Of a stretch of DNA of 7,800 nt, positions 5,803 through 7,800 are shown piece after piece. The DNA is from Micavibrio aeruginosavorus (GTDB lineage: Bacteria; Pseudomonadota; Alphaproteobacteria; Micavibrionales; Micavibrionaceae), in contig QFNK01000080.1 in assembly GCA_003240795.1 (NCBI GenBank), forward strand, positions 1 through 7,800. Reading direction: 5' to 3'. The position numbers were made by a program, and so were the translations under genes. The notes beneath the pieces are model-generated. The model was given only the letters and a program-made list of their open reading frames with translations, had not been told where the DNA came from and did no database searches. The stretch's first letter is position 1. The number at the start of each line of letters is the position of its first letter.

Positions 5803-7116
5803 TTAAACGGCCGTTGAATCCGCGTAGATCGGGAATCGGGCACAGAGCGCTTTCACTTTCGCGCGCGCCGCCTTCTCCACCTCTGCATTCCCCTCGGCTC
5901 CGTTTGCGGCAAGACCGTCCAGAACTTCGAGGATCAGCTTGCCGATTTCTTTCCATTCCGCAGGGCCGAAGCCGCGCGTCGTGCCGGCCGGTGTGCCGAG
6001 GCGGATACCGCTCGTCACCATCGGCTTTTCCGGGTCGTTCGGAACCGAGTTCTTGTTGCACGTAATACCCGCATGCTCCAGCGCGAGGTCGGCCGCTTTG
6101 CCCGTCAGCTTCTTCGGACGCAGGTCGACCAACATCATGTGGCAGTCCGTGCCGCCGGATACGATGTCCAGACCGCCTTCTTTCAGTGTCTCCGCCAATA
6201 CTTTCGCATTGGCAACCACATTCTGTGCGTAAACCTTGAACTCAGGTTTCAGCGCCTCACCGAACGCAACCGCCTTCGCCGCAATGACATGCTCCAGCGG
6301 GCCGCCCTGAAGACCGGGGAACACGGCGGAGTTGATCTTCTTCGCAAGATCCTCGTCATTTGTCATGATCGCGCCGCCGCGTGGACCGCGAAGGGTCTTG
6401 TGCGTTGTGGTCGTGGCGATATGCGCGTGCGGGAATGCATTCGGATATGCACCGCCGACGATCAGTCCGGCATAGTGCGCGACGTCCGCGAACAAAACCG
6501 CACCGACTTTGTCGGCGATCTCGCGGAAACGTTTGAAGTCGATGACACGCGCATAGGCTGACGCACCGGCCACAATCATCTTCGGCTTGTGCTCCAGCGC
6601 GACTTTCTCGACCTGATCATAGTCGATCAAGCCTTGCTCGTTGATCCCGTACGTCACGGCATTGAACCATTTGCCGGAGAAGTTCACCGGGCACCCGTGG
6701 GTCAGGTGACCGCCATGGGCCAGGTCCATGCCCATATACGTGTCACCCGGCTGAAGCACCGCCATGAACACACCAAGGTTCGCATTCGCGCCGGAGTGCG
6801 GCTGGACGTTCGCGAATTTGCATCCGAACATCTTGCAGAGACGGTCGATGGCAAGCTGCTCCGTCACATCGACATGCTCGCACCCCTGATAGTAACGCTT
6901 GCCCGGATAGCCCTCGGCATATTTGTTGGTAAGGACGGAGCCCTGCGCCTGAAGCACCGCTTTGGACACGATGTTTTCCGATGCGATCAGCTCAATCTGA
7001 TCCTGCTGGCGTTGCAATTCCGCCTGCATCGCCTTGTAGACTTCCGCGTCCGCGCTTTGCAGATCGGCGTTGAAAAATTCGTTATCGACCATGTAATTCT
7101 CCGCTGCGTTGCCCAT
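5803..7116 (-). CDS. glyA: serine hydroxymethyltransferase
   Basis: PLP enzyme that interconverts serine and glycine while charging tetrahydrofolate with a one-carbon unit, feeding purine, thymidylate and methionine synthesis. The 437-residue product carries the whole fold: IELIASEN at 41-48, the loop LTNKYAEGYPGKRYY at 62-76 with Y66 and E68, the cofactor aspartate D211 with H214 in FADVAHYAG, the PLP-binding lysine K240 in TTTTHKTLRGPRGG, and the carboxylate-binding arginine R372 in SGIRLGTPA. Length is slightly over the common 415-430. Two starts are credible: ATG 7116 with GGAAAGGGG in front, and ATG 7092 (residue 9) with GGAG six bases in front. The second gives a family-like N-terminus (VDNEFFNADLQ). 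I keep the longer form. It lies 15 bases after rpiB, so the two are probably co-transcribed, and it is closed by a strong terminator. Confidence 0.97.
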   Translation of the reverse strand: MGNAAENYMVDNEFFNADLQSADAEVYKAMQAELQRQQDQIELIASENIVSKAVLQAQGSVLTNKYAEGYPGKRYYQGCEHVDVTEQLAIDRLCKMFGCKFANVQPHSGANANLGVFMAVLQPGDTYMGMDLAHGGHLTHGCPVNFSGKWFNAVTYGINEQGLIDYDQVEKVALEHKPKMIVAGASAYARVIDFKRFREIADKVGAVLFADVAHYAGLIVGGAYPNAFPHAHIATTTTHKTLRGPRGGAIMTNDEDLAKKINSAVFPGLQGGPLEHVIAAKAVAFGEALKPEFKVYAQNVVANAKVLAETLKEGGLDIVSGGTDCHMMLVDLRPKKLTGKAADLALEHAGITCNKNSVPNDPEKPMVTSGIRLGTPAGTTRGFGPAEWKEIGKLILEVLDGLAANGAEGNAEVEKAARAKVKALCARFPIYADSTAV

Positions 7117-7131
7117 ATGTGTGCCCCTTTC

Positions 7132-7566
7132 CTAACAAGAGAGTTTATTGACGCGCGCCTCGTGACGCCCGCCTTCAAATTCGGTTTCGAGAAATGCTTT
7201 CAAGATGTCCAGCGCGACTTCCGTTCCTGTCAGGCGCTCGCCCATGCAAACGATATTGGCGTTGTTGTGAAGGCGCGAAAGGCGCGCCATGGTGGAGTCG
7301 GTGCACATCGCCGCGCGGACATTTGGGTTTCTGTTACAGGCGATGGAGATGCCGATGCCGGAACCGCAAATGGCAACGCCAAGATCCGCCTCGCCGCCCG
7401 CGACCACCTCGGCGATTTTCTTGCCGTAATCCGGATAATCCACGGATGCGCCGGAATTGGTTCCCAGATCGACCCATTCCACAGGCACCGCTTTGAAATT
7501 TTTAATCAGGTAATCTTTGAGCGTAAATCCCGCGTGATCGGAGGCTATAGCCAGTTTTATTGTCAT
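7132..7566 (-). CDS. rpiB: ribose-5-phosphate isomerase B
   Basis: Interconverts ribose 5-phosphate and ribulose 5-phosphate in the non-oxidative pentose phosphate pathway; ribulose 5-phosphate is also the substrate of RibB in this window. The 144-residue protein is of the RpiB/LacA/LacB fold. The motif ASDHAGF at 8-14 gives D10 and H11, ICGSGIGISIACN at 66-78 gives the active-site cysteine C67 and the anion hole, and H100 in LHNNANIVCMG matches the catalytic histidine. The tail FEGGRHEARV (130-139) carries the phosphate-binding His/Arg. These residues and the bacterial chromosomal context favour RpiB over LacAB. The ribosome site is weak (AAAGG only one base from the ATG). It follows the small conserved gene by 23 bases and precedes glyA by 15. 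Confidence 0.96.
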   Translation of the reverse strand: MTIKLAIASDHAGFTLKDYLIKNFKAVPVEWVDLGTNSGASVDYPDYGKKIAEVVAGGEADLGVAICGSGIGISIACNRNPNVRAAMCTDSTMARLSRLHNNANIVCMGERLTGTEVALDILKAFLETEFEGGRHEARVNKLSC

Positions 7567-7589
7567 GCCTTTGATATAAAGAGTCGCCC

Positions 7590-7793
7590 CTACGCGATCA
7601 AGCCTTTCTTGCGCATCACGAACTCCAGCCGCTTGACGGCGTTCTGCTTCAACATGGCCTCGGACGTGCCTTTGGGGCCGGAAATGGACACTTCCGTCAG
7701 GGACGCCACATCCATGGCCGTTACCTTGATATAAGGGCCGATGGGAAAGAATTCAAAAATGATTTCGCGATTTTTTAAAGGGTCTTCAGACAT
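7590..7793 (-). CDS. small conserved alphaproteobacterial protein (DUF6898-like)
   Basis: A 67-residue protein starting MSEDPLKN. An aromatic strand IIFEFFPIGPYIKVTAMD (11-28) is followed by a second strand TEVSISGP (33-40) and a basic helix EAMLKQNAVKRLEFVMRKKG (45-64). This beta-beta-alpha pattern and the location just upstream of rpiB/glyA recall the small DUF6898 family of Alphaproteobacteria, whose function is not known; I make the match from memory of the pattern, not from a search. There is no signal peptide or membrane segment. Only seven bases upstream are visible, so a ribosome site cannot be judged and a start further upstream, outside the window, cannot be excluded. It is 23 bases from rpiB on the same strand and so may be the first visible gene of the rpiB-glyA unit. 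Confidence 0.7.
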   Translation of the reverse strand: MSEDPLKNREIIFEFFPIGPYIKVTAMDVASLTEVSISGPKGTSEAMLKQNAVKRLEFVMRKKGLIA

Positions 7794-7800
7794 TTGAGGT

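Noticed and set aside
6589..7734. Plus-strand open frame across glyA, rpiB and the small gene
   Set aside because: It spans three well-supported minus-strand genes and their gaps, and its product shows no motif. The same applies to plus-strand frames at 2718-3458, 3278-3811, 4527-5084 and 6073-6561.

Overview
This window is a compact housekeeping segment of an alphaproteobacterial chromosome with moderate-to-high GC. All ten genes lie on the minus strand, so it is best read from position 7800 down to 1. The order is: small conserved protein - rpiB - glyA - [terminator] - unknown gene - nrdR - ribE - ribB - ribH - nusB - FliL-like membrane protein - [terminator] - hppA (cut by the window edge). 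The glyA/nrdR/rib/nusB neighbourhood is a well-known alphaproteobacterial arrangement. A lone FliL-like protein and a proton-pumping pyrophosphatase beside it would suit a Rhodospirillales-like or Micavibrio-like lineage. That placement is an inference from gene order and protein style, not a database result.

Region by region: positions 7793-5803 hold a 67-residue conserved protein, ribose-5-phosphate isomerase B and serine hydroxymethyltransferase in tight succession, closed by a strong intrinsic terminator at 5758-5779. Positions 5649-2281 hold an unrecognised 227-residue gene, then nrdR, ribE, ribB, ribH and nusB. Several of these are joined by overlaps: 26 bases between the unknown gene and nrdR, then TAATG, TGATG and TAATG junctions. 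This indicates co-transcription and translational coupling. A terminator-like hairpin at the ribB/ribH junction may let ribH-nusB be expressed at a different level. Positions 2170-1679 hold a FliL-like single-pass membrane protein with its own terminator. Positions 1507-1 hold the first 502 codons of hppA, preceded by a leader with two clear inverted repeats.

Functionally, RibB, RibH and RibE cover the dihydroxybutanone, lumazine and riboflavin-forming steps of riboflavin synthesis. GTP cyclohydrolase II (RibA) and the deaminase/reductase RibD are not in the window. RibD is absent from exactly the place (between nrdR and ribE) where it usually sits. GlyA supplies one-carbon units, RpiB interconverts pentose phosphates, NrdR represses ribonucleotide reductase genes, NusB acts in rRNA antitermination, and HppA couples pyrophosphate hydrolysis to proton export.

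I see no mobile element, CRISPR array, tRNA, rRNA or convincing new defence or biosynthetic system. The items most worth a second look are the unknown gene fused by overlap to nrdR, the missing ribD, the structured hppA leader and the hairpin inside the rib operon.
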